Positions 61,868 through 64,000 of a stretch of 64,000 nucleotides of DNA are shown piece after piece. The DNA is taken from NCBI GenBank assembly GCA_012295275.1, contig CM022674.1, positions 15,217,953 to 15,281,952 of the forward strand, given 5' to 3'. The notes below the pieces were generated by a model, which saw only the letters and a list, made by a program, of their open reading frames with translations, was not told where the DNA came from and did not search any database. Within the stretch, counting starts at the first letter, position 1. Every line of letters starts with the position of its first letter. The stretch is from Chrysomallon squamiferum (taxonomy: Eukaryota > Mollusca > Gastropoda > Neomphalida > Peltospiridae). A program made the translations under genes and the position numbers.

Positions 61868-64000
61868 TCATGTTGGTAATCTGAGTTCAGTCGTTCAACT
61901 TGTTTCCACATCAACTCAAGTACCAAGCAGATTTTCTCCTAATCCATGTACAGGTTTTCAGTGACACAGTCTCCAAGCTCATTGCAGCCAGCACCTGGTG
62001 CTAGGGCATCCCAGTGTGTAATTCAGTAAAATTAGCTAATTAGAGGAATGATAATGTTCAGATCCAGACATATATTGTTTTTTCCAGTGTTGTCTCAGCA
62101 ATTAATATCACAGAAAGAAATTTTTAAGTACTTTTGAAAAGATAGATAACCTAATTAAAAGTTACCACTGTTTATGATTTTACATATACATACAAGTTTA
62201 TATATACATATTAGTGATTAAAATATTTTGTCTTGTATATAGAATAGTATCAATATACAGAAATATTTATTTTGCGATGTACATTTTTGCATTACTTTCC
62301 TTTTGTTTTCTGAAATAAAGCTACTGAGATGGGAATGGTACCAAAATTGAGGTATGTTAATATTATGTAATTTGGTGTCACACAAAATAAACAACACAAA
62401 ATTTGACCTGTATGGGGTCACAAAAAGATATATATTTATGTAAATGTTACATTAGTGTCAATTTCCAGTTAATTATCTTTAATGATATTGCTTGATGTAA
62501 ATGTTGACAAACAATAAATTTTGACGGATACATTTCATTTTTTTTTTTAAAGTAAAATTGGAACAGTTTCACCAAATATGATGAATATTTAATGAATATC
62601 AATCAGTGAATATTTATTTAATAATATATAGCACACATGAATGCCAGCATTCAGCTAGGCATCCCCAAATGTGATATATATAAAATCTGTGATGAAGGCA
62701 ATAAAATAAATTCCAGATAATACTAAAGATGTCACATTATTTGCAGCAAGCATTGTTATTGTATTATCTGTGATGGGTTGAAAGACTTGAAAAAAAATTA
62801 AATGTCATTTTCTGTTGTGAATCACAAAATATCACAGTGTATTGAATTACACTGTTAGTATCAGAACATACTGATACACTGATTATCATTGTTTAACTGA
62901 TGTAATTGAATTTACATCACTTAAGATGACAGTATTATGCAACACTCATGATATCACTGTGTATTGAATGATATTTTCAGTTTCACAGTATGTTGACAGT
63001 CTGGATTGTGACTGTATATTTGACATTATTTAATATGGTGTCAATTAACTGTATATTATGTGATATTTCAAGTGTCACTGCATTTTCTGTCAAATTTGAG
63101 ATGTCTATGGATTTTAGATGGTGTTCACACTATTGCTGGATACTGTAGACACTCCAACTGTTATTAACAGGTCTAACATGGTTTGTTCCTAAAATGATTT
63201 GTTGCCCAATTCTAAATAAAGGTGTAATATAATCACCAGTTTGTTACTGCTATCACTGTTTGCTTTGGACTGTTGCAGGAATATCAAAAGGCATGACAGT
63301 CAAGCTGAATCAAACAGTACCAAAAAATGGTGTCATTTCACTTTTTCAGCAACATCTGACATGGTACTTGTTTCCAAACACCATTCTGCTGATTTATGGC
63401 TTATCTTATATTATGGTACACAATTGTGGGTGAACTAGTATTCTGAAGTGAAAATAATTCTGCTGCATATCTCTGTATAACACATATGAGATAGTGTTAC
63501 ATTCAACACATTAATTTTACTAGTGCTACAGAAGTAAAACATAAAATTACAAATAATGAAGTAAATTTGATTAACAGTCATCATTTAGTCTAAACAGAAA
63601 TTGTTAAACCACTAATAAGTTTGCATGTTTGATAAATATGTTTAATAAATAAATCTTTTATTAGAAAACAATAAAACTAGAACTACATAATTTGACATAA
63701 CCATTATGCCAAATGCATGTACATGTGTGGCAGCATAGGATAACCAGTTGGATATTTTGCAATTTAATTTTGAGTTACAGCCTGTTAATGCTGTCCAATG
63801 CATCAAAACATAAGGGTTTTTTTCAAATAGTTTTGAAAACATCTAAGCTCATGTCTGTACATGTTTTTTGCTGAAATCAGTCAATAAATCATGTTCTTTG
63901 TGTTTTTGTGTGACCTGTCAAAATCTTAATTAACAAAATTATGCTAAAACTGCAGACTTCAATGCACCCCCATGGATTGCACAACAATGATGTTTACAAT
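61868..64000. other. 3' flank of the PARP gene
   Basis: AATAAA signals at 62314-62319 and about 62512-62517 are candidate polyadenylation sites. From about 62830 to 63110 TGTGTATTGAATxATA-like phrases recur loosely. Small open frames are unsupported; no gene seen to the window end. Confidence 0.5.
62314..62319 (+). terminator. Candidate poly(A) signal of the PARP gene
   Basis: AATAAA about 450 bases after the stop codon at 61867. Confidence 0.45.

Overview
The window is animal nuclear DNA: AT-rich, dense in microsatellites, with spliced genes carrying GT-AG introns, long introns and no operons. The best guess is a mollusc, probably a gastropod. Three things point that way: a degenerate repeat at about 60.28-60.55 kb resembles a tRNA-derived SINE I associate with molluscan genomes, the microsatellite load is heavy (CT, GA, CA, ATT, TAG, GAA), and two unusual His/Gly/Ala/Tyr-rich structural proteins look like extracellular hard-tissue or cuticle proteins of lophotrochozoans. 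The species cannot be read from the sequence.

Layout. (1) 0.26-1.68 kb, + strand: the last, very repetitive exon of a Gly/His/Asn/Tyr pentapeptide-repeat protein whose first exon(s) lie to the left of the window. (2) 4.86-10.15 kb, - strand: a complete four-exon gene for a secreted 634-residue Ala/His/Asn/Asp/Tyr/Gly-rich protein, convergent with the first, with a clear signal peptide, TATA box and poly(A) signal. (3) 10.2-24.1 kb: mostly microsatellites and decayed minisatellites, with three small candidate 5' exons. (4) 24.1-40.35 kb, + strand: a cyclic-nucleotide-binding-domain gene resembling animal CNBD2. It can be read through 16 coding exons whose phases all agree, giving 855 residues from the ATG at 24123. 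(5) 34.6-54.66 kb: the 3' half of that gene plus its 3' flank is repeated head to tail three times. Copy A is the intact gene end. Copies B and C share an internal 3.6 kb deletion that fuses two coding exons and creates a premature stop. (6) 55.7-61.9 kb, + strand: a complete five-exon CCCH zinc-finger / WWE / PARP mono-ADP-ribosyltransferase gene (1128 residues, PARP12-like). (7) 61.9-64 kb: 3' flank with no gene seen.

Functionally the window holds three unrelated units: a pair of candidate structural matrix proteins, a cyclic-nucleotide sensor (CNBD2 in mammals is linked to sperm), and an ADP-ribosyltransferase of the zinc-finger PARP group that is interferon-induced in vertebrates. The most distinctive observations are the two uncharacterised structural proteins, the triplicated gene tail with its exon-fusion deletion and duplicated alternative exon, a short hairpin-rich element carried by every copy, and two perfect STAT-type palindromes 24 bp apart upstream of the PARP gene. 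All coordinates and splice sites were worked out by eye; no database search or alignment was run.
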